From Lunatimonas lonarensis (lineage in GTDB: Bacteria; Bacteroidota; Bacteroidia; Cytophagales; Cyclobacteriaceae): 64,000 bases of DNA. Each line of letters begins with the position of its first letter. Positions within the stretch are counted from its first letter, which is position 1. The stretch covers positions 186,001 through 250,000 of the forward strand of contig NZ_AQHR01000088.1 of NCBI RefSeq assembly GCF_000390185.1, in the 5' to 3' direction. The position numbers and the translations under genes were made by a program. Shown here in pieces: positions 1-8,800 of this stretch. The notes under the pieces are model-generated. The model made no database searches. It saw only the letters and a list, made by a program, of their open reading frames with translations, and was not told where the DNA came from.

Positions 1-121
1 GGAATGGGGTTTTCATTTTCCATCCCAAGGCCTTGGCGAAGCTGGCCTGTCCCTATCCAAAATAGGAGCGCATAGGCTTTCCTAGAGGATTGATCTTTTT
101 TTTAGCAAAAATTTTTCGTAA

Positions 122-144
122 AATTGACACGATAAATGTCAATT
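122..144. promoter_or_regulatory. Palindromic operator in front of the XRE/S24 regulator
   Basis: A perfect 8-bp inverted repeat, AATTGACA (122-129) and TGTCAATT (137-144), is separated by the 7-nt spacer CGATAAA. It lies 25 bp before the ATG of the adjacent HTH regulator. A short dyad directly in front of an XRE-family gene is typical of an autoregulatory operator. TTGACA also resembles a -35 box, so binding could block transcription. That this regulator binds it is inference. Confidence 0.55.
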
Positions 145-169
145 GAACCTATCGGAAACCCACCTGTCC

Positions 170-1006
170 ATGAGCATTGCAAAAAGTTATTTTCCTGGCA
201 ACTTAAAATTTTTGCGCGAACGCAAAGGATTGACACAGCACAACTTGGCAGATTCGCTGGGCCTCACCCGGTCAAAGGTCAACGCGCTGGAGTCGGGGCA
301 GACGAAATCTCCTTCCCCGGAGGATTTTTTAGGCATATCCGGCTTTTTTGGCATCAGCATAGACAGCCTGATCCGGGTGGATCTATCTAAGCTCGGTGAG
401 CTAAAACTCCGTGAACTGGAAGCCGGTAACGATGTGTACATACGAGGTGGCAACTTGAGAGTATTGGCAATCAGCGTGGATAAAACCAACACTGAAAACG
501 TAGAGTACGTCCCCGTAAAGGCCAAATCAGGGTACATGTCGGGATTCAATGACCCGGAGTTTATCGCCAGTTTGCCGAAATTTTCCCTGCCAAACCTGCC
601 CAAGCAGGGCACTTATCGGATATTTCCCACGATAGGTGATTCGATGCTTCCCATTCCCGGAGGGAGTGACATCATAACCCAATACGTAGAAGATTGGACA
701 CGCCTGAAACCCAACACTCCCTGCATTGTGGTTCTCGACGGTCAGCAGGATTTTGTCTTTAAGCTGGTCACAGTCCACCCAGAAGGTGTCCTAACACTGA
801 CATCCCTCAACCCACTGTTCGAGCCGTTTACCGTTCCAGCAGGCCAAGTATTGGAAATCTGGAAGTTTCATGCGTACACCTGCCACGAAATTCCCGAACC
901 GGAGACAGATATTCAGCAACTAATCCGCGCGGTAAAAGAAGTGCAAAAAGAGCTGTTTGCGAAGAAAAGAAAACCGGCAAGCCCCGAAACAATCATTGCC
1001 AGCTGA
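170..1006 (+). CDS. XRE-family transcriptional regulator with S24/LexA-like domain
   Basis: A predicted cytoplasmic DNA-binding regulator of 278 aa. Residues 11-68 form an XRE helix-turn-helix (ERKGLTQHNLADSLGLTR, recognition helix around SKVNALESG). Residues 110-240 resemble a LexA/S24 peptidase domain. The conserved GDSM serine is S158 and the partner lysine is K198 (FVFKLV), so the Ser-Lys dyad appears intact. The usual Ala-Gly cleavage point in such proteins would lie near AKSGY (118-122), here Ser-Gly, so self-cleavage is uncertain. I chose the ATG at 170 rather than a TTG at 143, because that TTG lies inside the palindrome at 122-144. The protein may be a stress- or ligand-responsive repressor of itself and perhaps of the sugar genes that follow; the target is unknown. 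Confidence 0.85.
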   Translation: MSIAKSYFPGNLKFLRERKGLTQHNLADSLGLTRSKVNALESGQTKSPSPEDFLGISGFFGISIDSLIRVDLSKLGELKLRELEAGNDVYIRGGNLRVLAISVDKTNTENVEYVPVKAKSGYMSGFNDPEFIASLPKFSLPNLPKQGTYRIFPTIGDSMLPIPGGSDIITQYVEDWTRLKPNTPCIVVLDGQQDFVFKLVTVHPEGVLTLTSLNPLFEPFTVPAGQVLEIWKFHAYTCHEIPEPETDIQQLIRAVKEVQKELFAKKRKPASPETIIAS

Positions 1007-1014
1007 CACAGCGA

Positions 1015-1034
1015 TACCGGAGCACTGACCGGTA
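1015..1034 (+). terminator. Weak stem-loop after the regulator gene
   Basis: TACCGG (1015-1020) and CCGGTA (1029-1034) pair around an 8-nt loop just past the regulator stop codon. No T-tract follows, so termination is uncertain. Confidence 0.3.
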
Positions 1035-1166
1035 CGCTGGTGATCTAACCCACCTCTATCTGGTAACAATTCACTTTCGGCAATTTATTTTCGTCCGTTG
1101 GGTTTTATTATCTTGGCAAACTTTCTAGTTTTAGTATTTGATGAACACCCTAAACCCAATCAACTT

Positions 1167-2501
1167 ATGCAAGTGAACAAGTACGTGCTATTTCTTTCGG
1201 TGGTTGCCGCGCTGGGAGGTTTTCTTTTTGGTTTTGACACCGCCGTTATCTCCGGCGCGGAGCGGTATATTCAGCAGGTGTGGGGACTCAGTGACTGGAG
1301 CCATGGCCTAGCGGTAGCCATCGCCCTCTATGGCACGGTGATCGGAGCGCTTTTTGGAGGTATCCCTGCTGACAAGTACGGACGAAAAAAATCGCTTATC
1401 TGGATTGGGGTTTTGTATTTTGTATCTGCCTTGGGTTCTGCCGTTGCACCGGAGGTAATCTCTTTTATGGTGTTCCGCTTTATTGGCGGTTTGGGGGTAG
1501 GCGCATCCTCGGTAGTGGCCCCTATGTATATCAGCGAAATCTCTCCGGCAAAAAACCGTGGGCAACTGGTCGCCTTGTTTCAGTTTAACCTTGTTTTTGG
1601 CATCTTGGTGGCCTATTTCAGCAACTACCTGATCGATACAGCTATCGAAAATGACAGTTGGAGGTGGATGCTCGGCATGGAAGCCATACCTGCTCTAATC
1701 TATACCCTCTTGGTTTTTCGGGTTCCACAAAGCCCCCGCTGGCTGATCTCCAAAAAAGATGCATTCGCAGAAGCAGAACGGATTCTTTCCAAGACCGATC
1801 CGGACGGCGTAAAAGAGGCTATCCGGCTGGCACTGGAAGAAAAGGAAAAGAACACCCTCAAGGTTGGTTTTATGGCACTATTCAAAACCCAGTACATTCA
1901 TGTCACCCTACTGGCGGTTGTCATTGCTCTATTTAACCAATTGTCAGGTATCAATGCCATCATTTATTTCGCACCTAGGGTCTTCGAAATGGCAGGGATA
2001 AGTTCAGAAGGAGCCTTGCTCTCTACTGTCGGGATCGGCGTCATCAATTTAGTCGCCACCATGCTGGGGTTGTTTCTTATCGACCGAATAGGCCGAAAAA
2101 AACTGATGTACATAGGATCTGTTGGGTACATCATTTCCCTTTCGCTAATTGCCTATTCATTCTCAGGTGGGCAAATCAGCGTAAGCCTGCTTCCGATTTT
2201 TGTTTTTATGTTCATTGCCTCCCACGCCGTTGGTCAGGGAGCAGTCATTTGGGTTTTCATTTCGGAAGTATTCCCCAATGAGCTTCGTGCGTTTGGTCAG
2301 TCAATAGGCTGCTTTACCCATTGGATTCTGGCTGCCCTCATTGCCAATATATTCCCGTTTTTCGCCAATCAATTCGGGGCCGTTCCGATCTTTGGCTTCT
2401 TCGCAGTCATGATGGTTCTACAACTAATTTGGGTTGCGTTGAAAATGCCCGAGACCAAGGGAAGATCCCTGGAAGAGATTCAGCAAGATTTATCCAACTG
2501 A
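1167..2501 (+). CDS. MFS sugar porter (XylE/GLUT-type sugar:H+ symporter)
   Basis: An inner-membrane sugar transporter of 444 aa with about 12 hydrophobic segments. The sugar-porter signatures appear in order: GGFLFGFDTAVISGA in TM1, ADKYGRKKS in the 2-3 loop, PQSPRWLI before the central loop, QLSGINAIIYFAP in TM7, DRIGRKK in the 8-9 loop and PETKGRSLEEI at the C-terminus. I placed the start at ATG 1167, because the 23 upstream residues of the open frame are not part of the family and MQVNKYVLFLS leads straight into TM1. The gene ends one base before the fructokinase start, so the two are almost certainly co-transcribed. Fructose (or a fructose-yielding sugar) is therefore the likely substrate; that specificity is inferred from the neighbour. 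Confidence 0.92.
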   Translation: MQVNKYVLFLSVVAALGGFLFGFDTAVISGAERYIQQVWGLSDWSHGLAVAIALYGTVIGALFGGIPADKYGRKKSLIWIGVLYFVSALGSAVAPEVISFMVFRFIGGLGVGASSVVAPMYISEISPAKNRGQLVALFQFNLVFGILVAYFSNYLIDTAIENDSWRWMLGMEAIPALIYTLLVFRVPQSPRWLISKKDAFAEAERILSKTDPDGVKEAIRLALEEKEKNTLKVGFMALFKTQYIHVTLLAVVIALFNQLSGINAIIYFAPRVFEMAGISSEGALLSTVGIGVINLVATMLGLFLIDRIGRKKLMYIGSVGYIISLSLIAYSFSGGQISVSLLPIFVFMFIASHAVGQGAVIWVFISEVFPNELRAFGQSIGCFTHWILAALIANIFPFFANQFGAVPIFGFFAVMMVLQLIWVALKMPETKGRSLEEIQQDLSN

Positions 2502-2502
2502 C

Positions 2503-3387
2503 ATGGCCAAAAAAGCAATCTGCTTCGGAGAAATGCTCTGGGACGTCTTTCCCAAAAAGAAAATTGCAGGAGGCGCCCCCATGAACGTCGCCCTGCACCT
2601 CCAACATCTGGGATTGGAAACATCTATGATTTCCCGGGTAGGAAAGGACAAGATGGGGGCCGACCTGATACGTTTTGTGGAATCTTACGGACTGGACACC
2701 TCGCTGATCCAAACGGACGAGACGCTCCCCACCGGCACCGTTCACGTAGATGATTCCGATCCCGAAAACATAAAATACGAAATCGTTAAGCCGGCCGCGT
2801 GGGACCGCATTGAATGGAATGAATCCATTCGGAGAAATGCCCTGCTAGCCGATGCGTTTATTTACGGCAGCTTGGCTTTAAGGGAGCCTCTCAGTAGGGG
2901 TACACTTTTTGATATCCTGGCCCAAACGGACTGCCTAAAAGTCTTGGATATCAACCTCCGACCTCCTTTTTACACCGCAGAGCTCATTGAGCAACTTTTG
3001 AATTCGTGCAATGTATTGAAAATCAACGAGGAAGAGCTTACCACAATAGCAGGGTTTCACAACCTTCCCACCAAAATGAGCCTCGCACTGGAGCGGTTGG
3101 CCGAACAGTTCGACATAGAACTTCTCTGCGTCACGCTAGGCGCCAAAGGGGCTTTGATCTACCAAGATGGCGAGGTCATTTCCCATCCCGGTTATCCGGT
3201 TACCGTAAAGGACACGGTAGGTTCGGGCGATGCTTTTTTGGCCGGCTTTGTGGCCAATTACCTCGAAAAGAAACCATTGGAACAAACGCTGGACTACGCC
3301 TGTGCATTAGGCGCGCTGGTAGCGACCAAGGAAGGAGGAACGCCAAGTTACCAACAAGAAGAAATTGATCAGCTAAAGAAAACCTGA
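2503..3387 (+). CDS. PfkB-family fructokinase
   Basis: A cytoplasmic ATP-dependent sugar kinase of 294 aa in the ribokinase/PfkB family. The first PfkB signature is GGAPMNVALHLQHLG (residues 23-37). The second is DTVGSGDAFLAGF (237-249), with catalytic base D243 and the GSGD anion hole. Length is normal for bacterial fructokinases. It starts one base after the sugar porter stop, giving an import-and-phosphorylate pair that would feed fructose 6-phosphate into glycolysis. Fructose is the best-supported substrate, but PfkB members also phosphorylate other sugars, so specificity is not certain. A strong stem-loop follows the stop codon. Confidence 0.88.
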   Translation: MAKKAICFGEMLWDVFPKKKIAGGAPMNVALHLQHLGLETSMISRVGKDKMGADLIRFVESYGLDTSLIQTDETLPTGTVHVDDSDPENIKYEIVKPAAWDRIEWNESIRRNALLADAFIYGSLALREPLSRGTLFDILAQTDCLKVLDINLRPPFYTAELIEQLLNSCNVLKINEEELTTIAGFHNLPTKMSLALERLAEQFDIELLCVTLGAKGALIYQDGEVISHPGYPVTVKDTVGSGDAFLAGFVANYLEKKPLEQTLDYACALGALVATKEGGTPSYQQEEIDQLKKT

Positions 3388-3414
3388 CAAGCCCTCCATC
3401 AGGAAGGCTTGTCA
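3385..3414. terminator. Stem-loop terminator after fructokinase
   Basis: A perfect 9-bp stem, TGACAAGCC (3385-3393) with GGCTTGTCA (3406-3414), has a 12-nt loop. It begins at the fructokinase stop codon and lies between two converging genes, so it probably serves both. The T-tract is weak (TTATTT). Confidence 0.65.
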
Positions 3415-3439
3415 TGAGGGTTATTTCTCTCTGAAACCT

Positions 3440-4048
3440 TTAAAAACTAATCCCAAGAGAAAGTTTAAAGCCTCGGTTATAGACTTCCGCCTGCGAATCC
3501 TTAAACACCGGCGTAAGGCCTAAGTCATAACTCGCCTGTAGGTTGAGCCCTACGGGCAAATTATACCCCAATCCGAACACGACACCCGCATCAATGTCAT
3601 TGATGGCATCTGTATTCCACCCCAACGTACTTCCAAGGACATTGGCCTCGAACTTCGACCCCATCAATATTGATCCCTGAGGGCCCGCAAAGAAATTCAA
3701 TCCTTCACCAGCATAGAATCGAAACAAAATTGGTACATCGAGATAGGTCAAAATTGCCCTTGAATCGACGAAATCATCGTTTTGGGTGCCCTTGACCGAA
3801 TAATAAACTCCTGGCTCAATGGCAAAATTATCCACCACAAACATGTTTGCAAAAACACCTGCATGGAATCCAACCCGGTTGGTGTAATCGTTGCTGCTCA
3901 CATCTGCCCCTCCCCAATTGAAGAAGTTTGCTCCTCCCCGGATTCCAAAACTAGCCCTCTGCTCTTCGGCAGGGCTTCTCATTTGCGCATGTGCGGCCAT
4001 AATTCCCGCTCCCATGAATACTAAAACGAATAAAGATAACTTTTGCAT
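3440..4048 (-). CDS. Outer-membrane beta-barrel protein (porin-family, OmpA-like barrel)
   Basis: A 202-aa secreted protein with a clear signal peptide (MQKLSLFVLVFMGAGIMAAHAQ, about 20 residues) followed by short alternating beta strands such as GIRGGANFFNWGG, FAIEPGVYYSVKG and VPILFRFYAG. It ends in an aromatic C-terminal strand, FKLSLGISF. This is the pattern of the small PorT/OMP_b-brl barrels common in Bacteroidota. It probably sits in the outer membrane. Substrate or structural role cannot be read from the sequence. It stands alone, convergent with the fructokinase and separated by 195 bp from the GNAT gene. Confidence 0.8.
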   Translation of the reverse strand: MQKLSLFVLVFMGAGIMAAHAQMRSPAEEQRASFGIRGGANFFNWGGADVSSNDYTNRVGFHAGVFANMFVVDNFAIEPGVYYSVKGTQNDDFVDSRAILTYLDVPILFRFYAGEGLNFFAGPQGSILMGSKFEANVLGSTLGWNTDAINDIDAGVVFGLGYNLPVGLNLQASYDLGLTPVFKDSQAEVYNRGFKLSLGISF

Positions 4049-4243
4049 GGTAATTATTCTAATTGGTTTGCATTCCCTGCCTTTCTAATACTGTGCCAAA
4101 AACCTAGCATATCTCCCTTCCACTTTCCAACCTATTGAAAATTACAGACAAAAAACCCACCGACCAATGAAGGTATTTTAGGGGCTTGGAGAATGGTTGC
4201 ATTGTTTCCCCGAAAGCCATCGGCGCATCCCAGTGTGTGACGG

Positions 4244-4696
4244 CTATGTTATGTTAGATTTTAAAATCCTCATCTCCAAATATTTACTGGTAAATCCTAG
4301 TTCCTCGTAAAGTCGTCTCGCTGGATTATCGGGCTCCACGTGAAGTGCCATATCTCCCTCCGTAAGGTTTAGGACCACTTGCATCAGGCACTTCCCTAAG
4401 CCCTGCCCCCGTTTTGAGGCATCTACCGCTATATATACCAGAATATTTTCGGGGATGTACCCGGACATCCCTGTTTTGTTCACCACCACGGCCCCTACCA
4501 GCTGATCGCCTTCCCGCGCCAAAACCACAAGCCCACCCCGGTCTCCTACCGGATCCAATGCATAGTCCAAGCAGCGCAGTATGTGTTCACAAGGGTCGCC
4601 ATATTGTCCTAGCTGTTGAAAGAGGAAGTCTGCGATTTCCCTTTTTTCCAGATAGGTCACGTTATCCGTTGGCGTAAGTACTTGAATATCATTCAT
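4244..4696 (-). CDS. GNAT-family N-acetyltransferase
   Basis: A 150-aa cytoplasmic acyl-CoA-dependent acetyltransferase. The acetyl-CoA pyrophosphate-binding motif A is RGQGLG (residues 96-101) in the strand-turn-helix VYIAVDASKRGQGLGKCLMQ. The C-terminal part, ARRLYEELGF, is the usual motif B. The open frame runs 30 codons further upstream, but that extension contains the hairpin terminator of the sdh operon at 4754-4783. The ATG at 4696 is therefore the better start. The acceptor substrate is unknown. It lies downstream of sdhB but is separated from it by the terminator. Confidence 0.82.
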   Translation of the reverse strand: MNDIQVLTPTDNVTYLEKREIADFLFQQLGQYGDPCEHILRCLDYALDPVGDRGGLVVLAREGDQLVGAVVVNKTGMSGYIPENILVYIAVDASKRGQGLGKCLMQVVLNLTEGDMALHVEPDNPARRLYEELGFTSKYLEMRILKSNIT

Positions 4697-4753
4697 GTTG
4701 TAACAAAATTCTGTTAGAAAAATGGGATTAAACCGGTCAGGAAGCACCAAACG

Positions 4754-4783
4754 AAAAAGACCCCGGAAAAACGGGGTCTTTTT
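4754..4783. terminator. Intrinsic terminator of the sdhCAB operon
   Basis: A perfect 12-bp stem, AAAAAGACCCCG (4754-4765) with CGGGGTCTTTTT (4772-4783), has a 6-nt loop. It is flanked by A and T runs, so it can act in both directions. It follows sdhB on the minus strand. Confidence 0.9.
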
Positions 4784-4810
4784 CAAATAATTAGAACAAT
4801 TCTCAGCTTA

Positions 4811-5560
4811 CTAAACGTTTTCCGTAGTAACTGCTGCCGTATAAAACTCGCGGTTCAATCGGGCGATGTTACTCAGTTTGATCTCCTTTGGACATTCCGC
4901 CGCACAAGCGCCGGTATTGGTACAGGCACCGAACTCTTCCGCGTCCATCTGTGCAATCATTTTCTCGGCACGATCTCTCCTTTCTACCTGCCCTTGTGGC
5001 AACAGGGCCAATTGCGAAATCTTGGCAGATACGAAAAGCATCGCAGATGCGTTCTTGCAAGCAGCAACACAGGCTCCACAGCCAATACAGGTAGCTGCAT
5101 CAAACGCTTCGTCGGCGATAACCTTCGGAATGGGAATTTCATTGGCATCGGGAACCCCGCCAGTATTTACCGAAACGTAACCACCAGCCTGGATGATCCG
5201 ATCAAACGCTCCCCGATCTACCACCAGGTCCTTCATAATGGGGAAAGCCTTTGCCCTCCACGGCTCAATCGTAATGGTATCACCGTCCTTAAATGACCGC
5301 ATATGTAACTGACAGGTAGTCGTCTGCTGGGGGCCGTGTGGCCTTCCGTTAATATATAGGGAGCACATACCACAAATTCCCTCCCTACAGTCGTGATCAA
5401 AATGCACTGGATCCTCTCCCTTTTCGGAAAGCTCCTCGTTTAGCACGTCCAACATTTCCAAAAAAGACATGTCCTCGGAAATATTGGCCAATTTATAATC
5501 CTTAAAACCACCTTTGTCACTGTGGTTTTTCTGTCTCCATATTTTTAGTGTAAGATTCAT
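4811..5560 (-). CDS. sdhB: Succinate dehydrogenase/fumarate reductase iron-sulfur subunit
   Basis: A 249-aa electron-transfer subunit of complex II, at the cytoplasmic face of the inner membrane. The N-terminal [2Fe-2S] ferredoxin domain uses C58, C63, C66 and C83. The C-terminal domain carries C158, C161, C164 and C168 for [4Fe-4S] and C213, C219 and C223 for the third cluster. It passes electrons from SdhA flavin to the SdhC haem/quinone site. It is the last gene of sdhCAB, 27 bp after sdhA, and is followed by a strong terminator. A paralogue lies at 55659-56387 with the same cysteine spacing. Sequence alone does not prove whether the complex runs as succinate oxidase or fumarate reductase; a TCA-cycle role is likely. 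Confidence 0.95.
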   Translation of the reverse strand: MNLTLKIWRQKNHSDKGGFKDYKLANISEDMSFLEMLDVLNEELSEKGEDPVHFDHDCREGICGMCSLYINGRPHGPQQTTTCQLHMRSFKDGDTITIEPWRAKAFPIMKDLVVDRGAFDRIIQAGGYVSVNTGGVPDANEIPIPKVIADEAFDAATCIGCGACVAACKNASAMLFVSAKISQLALLPQGQVERRDRAEKMIAQMDAEEFGACTNTGACAAECPKEIKLSNIARLNREFYTAAVTTENV

Positions 5561-5587
5561 ACGGTCGATTTCTTTTGTGGTTTTTGT

Positions 5588-7522
5588 TTACTTGTAGCTA
5601 CGTTGGGTAAGCTTTACATTTTCGAAAACCAACGGCTCTTTGTGCAGTTGTTCTTCTTTGCCTTCACCCAAATATTCCCAAGCTGCTACGTAGGCGAAAT
5701 TTTCGTCATCCCTAAGCGCCTCGCCTTCCGGCGTCTGGAATTCCTCCCTGAAGTGACCTCCGCAGCTTTCGTCACGATTCAAAGCATCGTCTATCATTAG
5801 CTCTCCCAATTCAAGAAAATCTGCCACCCTGTGTGCCTTTTCCAAGGATTGGTTTAGCTCCTCACCTGTACCCAACACCTTCACATTGGACCAAAACTCT
5901 GCCTTCAATTCCTTTATCATGGCTTTGGCTTTGGTCAGGCCATCAGCCGACCTGGCCATGCCACAGTAGTTCCACATGATCTTACCCAGCTTTTTGTGGT
6001 AGTAGTCCACTGTTTTGGAACCGTTGATGGATAATAGCTGCTGAATGCGGCCTTTCACATCTGCTTCGGCTTCCTTAAATGCGGGATGATCTACCGAAAT
6101 CTTTTCTGAGGACATACCCGCAAGGTAATCACCAATGGTATAAGGGACCACAAAATACCCATCGGCCAGTCCCTGCATCAGAGCGGAAGCACCCAATCGG
6201 TTTGCCCCGTGATCTGAGAAGTTAGCCTCACCCAGTGCATAAAGCCCCGGTACAGTTGTCATTAAGTTATAGTCTACCCAAAGTCCACCCATGGTGTAGT
6301 GAACCGCGGGATAAATCATCATTGGCGTCTTGTAGGGGTTCTCTCCCGTGATCTGCTGATACATGTCAAACAGGTTACCATATTTGCTTCTCACCAGGTC
6401 TTCGCCGTCCCGTAGGATCGCATCCCTGAAGTCCAGGAACACTGCTTCGCCGGTTTCATTTACACCACGACCCTCATCGCAAACGTATTTGGCATTCCTA
6501 GAGGCCACGTCCCTAGGCACCAAATTACCAAAAGACGGGTATTTGGTCTCCAGGTAATAGTCACGGTCTTCATCCTTGATATCCTGGGGCTTGATTTGCT
6601 TCTTACGCAACTTCTCTGCGGTCTCGACAGTCTTAGGCACCCACACCCGACCGTCGTTTCGAAGTGACTCGGACATCAGTGTCAGTTTGGACTGATGGTC
6701 GCCCGATACGGGGATACAGGTTGGGTGAATCTGCGTGTAGCAGGGATTGCTGAAGTAGGCACCTTTTTTATGCGCTCTCCAAGCAGCGGTTACATTGGAA
6801 CCCATCGCGTTGGTGGAGAGAAAAAAGACGTTTCCATAGCCGCCGGTACAAAGAAGCACTGCGTGGGCACTGTGGGATTCGATGGCTCCGGTAATCAGGT
6901 TTCGGGTTACAATCCCCCTTGCTTTACCGTCAATTTTCACCACATCCATCATCTCTGTCCTGGGATACAGCTTTACTTTTCCATTTGCCACTTGCCGACT
7001 GAGGGCAGAATAAGCTCCCAGTAGCAACTGCTGACCAGTTTGGCCCCTTGCGTAGAAGGTTCTGGACACTTGGGCACCGCCAAAGGATCTGTTGGCTAGC
7101 AATCCGCCGTATTCCCGGGCGAAAGGAACGCCCTGAGCGACACATTGGTCAATAATGTTCACAGATACTTCTGCCAAACGATACACGTTAGCCTCTCTAG
7201 ACCGATAATCTCCACCTTTGATGGTGTCGTAAAAAAGGCGGAACACAGAGTCACCATCATTTTGATAGTTTTTAGCTGCGTTTATACCACCTTGGGCAGC
7301 AATGGAATGGGCTCGCCGAGGGCTATCCTGAAAACAGAACGCCTTTACGTTGTAACCCAACTCCGCCAACGAAGCAGCCGCAGAGGCGCCCGCAAGGCCT
7401 GTGCCTACGACGATCACGTCGTACTTTCTTTTATTTGCCGGATTGACCAGCTTTACGTTGAATTTATGTTTAGTCCACTTCTCCGCCAAGGGGCCGGAGG
7501 GTATTTTAGCGTCCAGTATCAT
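5588..7522 (-). CDS. sdhA: Succinate dehydrogenase/fumarate reductase flavoprotein subunit
   Basis: A 644-aa catalytic subunit of complex II that oxidises succinate to fumarate with covalently bound FAD. Seen in the sequence: the Rossmann dinucleotide motif [12 protein letters not shown] near residue 40, the FAD-histidine region [16 protein letters not shown], the substrate-binding QIHPTC, the arginine in LVPRDVASR and the active-site segment [14 protein letters not shown]. Length and order match the Bacteroidetes/epsilon-type flavoprotein. It sits between sdhC (44 bp upstream) and sdhB (27 bp downstream). A close paralogue at 53737-55659 keeps every one of these motifs. Confidence 0.96.
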   Translation of the reverse strand: MILDAKIPSGPLAEKWTKHKFNVKLVNPANKRKYDVIVVGTGLAGASAAASLAELGYNVKAFCFQDSPRRAHSIAAQGGINAAKNYQNDGDSVFRLFYDTIKGGDYRSREANVYRLAEVSVNIIDQCVAQGVPFAREYGGLLANRSFGGAQVSRTFYARGQTGQQLLLGAYSALSRQVANGKVKLYPRTEMMDVVKIDGKARGIVTRNLITGAIESHSAHAVLLCTGGYGNVFFLSTNAMGSNVTAAWRAHKKGAYFSNPCYTQIHPTCIPVSGDHQSKLTLMSESLRNDGRVWVPKTVETAEKLRKKQIKPQDIKDEDRDYYLETKYPSFGNLVPRDVASRNAKYVCDEGRGVNETGEAVFLDFRDAILRDGEDLVRSKYGNLFDMYQQITGENPYKTPMMIYPAVHYTMGGLWVDYNLMTTVPGLYALGEANFSDHGANRLGASALMQGLADGYFVVPYTIGDYLAGMSSEKISVDHPAFKEAEADVKGRIQQLLSINGSKTVDYYHKKLGKIMWNYCGMARSADGLTKAKAMIKELKAEFWSNVKVLGTGEELNQSLEKAHRVADFLELGELMIDDALNRDESCGGHFREEFQTPEGEALRDDENFAYVAAWEYLGEGKEEQLHKEPLVFENVKLTQRSYK

Positions 7523-7566
7523 TGATCTGCAGATTTATATTCGTAATCAATTTAGATTCAACTTTT

Positions 7567-8250
7567 TTACATCCCCTGTAGGAACATGACCACAGGAATC
7601 AGCGCAAACAACAAAGGAATAAGGATCGAAAACCCAATCCCTACCTTCTTGATCAGAGGTGAATACTTCTTATGATTCAGTCCCAGGGTTTGGAATGCAC
7701 TCGCAAAACCATGGGATAGGTGAAAGGCTAAGAAACCCATGCTCACCACATAAAACAAGACATATATGACGTTGGAATAAGCCGAGGAAACGATGGTGTA
7801 TACATCTTTGAAAGTCCCTTCCTCATAGGTAGCCGTTGGAATTGAGCCGAACTTGAACTCGTACCAAAACCCTCTTAAGTGTACCAGGATGAAGATCAAC
7901 AAGATGGTGCCCAAGACTCCCATGTTTCTGGAAGCCCAGGAAGAATTGGAGGAGGCTCCTGAAACCGCATAGCCCACCGGCCTAGCTTGCTTATTATATT
8001 TGGTCAATATGATCGAATATACCACATGAAGTGCGATGAAGACAAAATTCAATATGGAGACCACCCGTATCAGCGGATTGGAGGCCATACTCTCTGCGTA
8101 AATGTTAAATAATCTTCCTCCATCTCCGGCCAATAACTGCAGGTTCCCGGCCAGGTGCACCACTAAAAATAATATAAGAAATAATCCCGTCAGAGCCATA
8201 ATCAACTTTCGGCCCAAGGTACTGCTTAAGGTTTTCGTTACCCAACTCAT
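7567..8250 (-). CDS. sdhC: Succinate dehydrogenase cytochrome b subunit
   Basis: A 227-aa membrane anchor with five hydrophobic helices that binds haem b and quinone. Candidate haem-ligand histidines are H32, H75, H124 and H177/H180, spread over the helices as in the diheme single-subunit SdhC of Bacteroidetes and Wolinella. It is the first gene of sdhCAB and is preceded by a good Bacteroidetes promoter (8295-8325). It is the only cytochrome b subunit in the window, although there are two sdhA/sdhB pairs. Confidence 0.94.
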   Translation of the reverse strand: MSWVTKTLSSTLGRKLIMALTGLFLILFLVVHLAGNLQLLAGDGGRLFNIYAESMASNPLIRVVSILNFVFIALHVVYSIILTKYNKQARPVGYAVSGASSNSSWASRNMGVLGTILLIFILVHLRGFWYEFKFGSIPTATYEEGTFKDVYTIVSSAYSNVIYVLFYVVSMGFLAFHLSHGFASAFQTLGLNHKKYSPLIKKVGIGFSILIPLLFALIPVVMFLQGM

Positions 8251-8294
8251 ATAGATTCTTTTGTCTAGTTTTGATGGCTTTTTTTATCGAACGC

Positions 8295-8325
8295 CAAATT
8301 TACGCTTGGATTCAATAGCAAACAA
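8295..8325 (-). promoter_or_regulatory. Bacteroidetes-type promoter of sdhCAB
   Basis: On the minus strand, TTG (8325-8323) is followed after 20 nt by TAAATTTG (8302-8295). This matches the TTG-N17-23-TAnnTTTG consensus of the Bacteroidota primary sigma factor. The predicted transcription start near 8288 leaves a leader of about 38 nt before the sdhC ATG. Confidence 0.7.
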
Positions 8326-8368
8326 TCAATAACAAAACGCAGCTTCTTATTTTAAAACGTTCTAAATA

Positions 8369-8393
8369 ACCGCCAATTAACCAATTCGGCGGT
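8369..8393. other. Intergenic stem-loop in the 550-bp gap 8251-8800
   Basis: ACCGCC (8369-8374) pairs with GGCGGT (8388-8393), extended inside by AATT/AATT with one bulged C, and is followed by GTTTT on the plus strand. No plus-strand gene precedes it, so it could end a minus-strand transcript or mark a small RNA. The rest of 8326-8800 holds only the promoter region of the next gene and a doubtful 76-codon frame. Confidence 0.4.
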
Positions 8394-8800
8394 GTTTTCC
8401 TCCAACGACAATAACCAATCCACGGCTAGCTTTGTTTATGCAAGACGAACCAATTACAACCTTTGTGCCTTAGGTTTTAATACCACATTAAATTATTGAC
8501 AATTAGCCCTATAGTACTAATTCAGGGAAAGTAGCGTTAGATCCTTACACGGTTTTAGGGAATTCGTTATCAAAAAGGTGTAATGTATCCCTTAGTTGGC
8601 GGGTAATATTTTTGTTAATATTGCCATTAATTTGAAATATTGGGAGACAATCAGTTAACTTAGAGTAACCATAGGTTTCGGACAGTCGTTTCATTGGCAT
8701 GGGTTTTAATGAGAGGTGCTGCTTTGTAAAATTTTCCAAAGCTCGATCATACTCACGCGGAGACTGCATCTGCACCTGTTGGATAACTATAGAAGATCAA

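Noticed and set aside
4697-4786. Longer start for the GNAT gene
   Set aside because: The extension includes the strong terminator of the sdh operon, so the ATG at 4696 is preferred.
8545-8775. A 76-codon minus-strand frame in the sdh / T9SS-cargo gap
   Set aside because: It has no recognisable domain, no clear promoter, and runs into the upstream region of the cargo gene. The hairpin at 8369-8393 downstream is the only hint, so it is not called.
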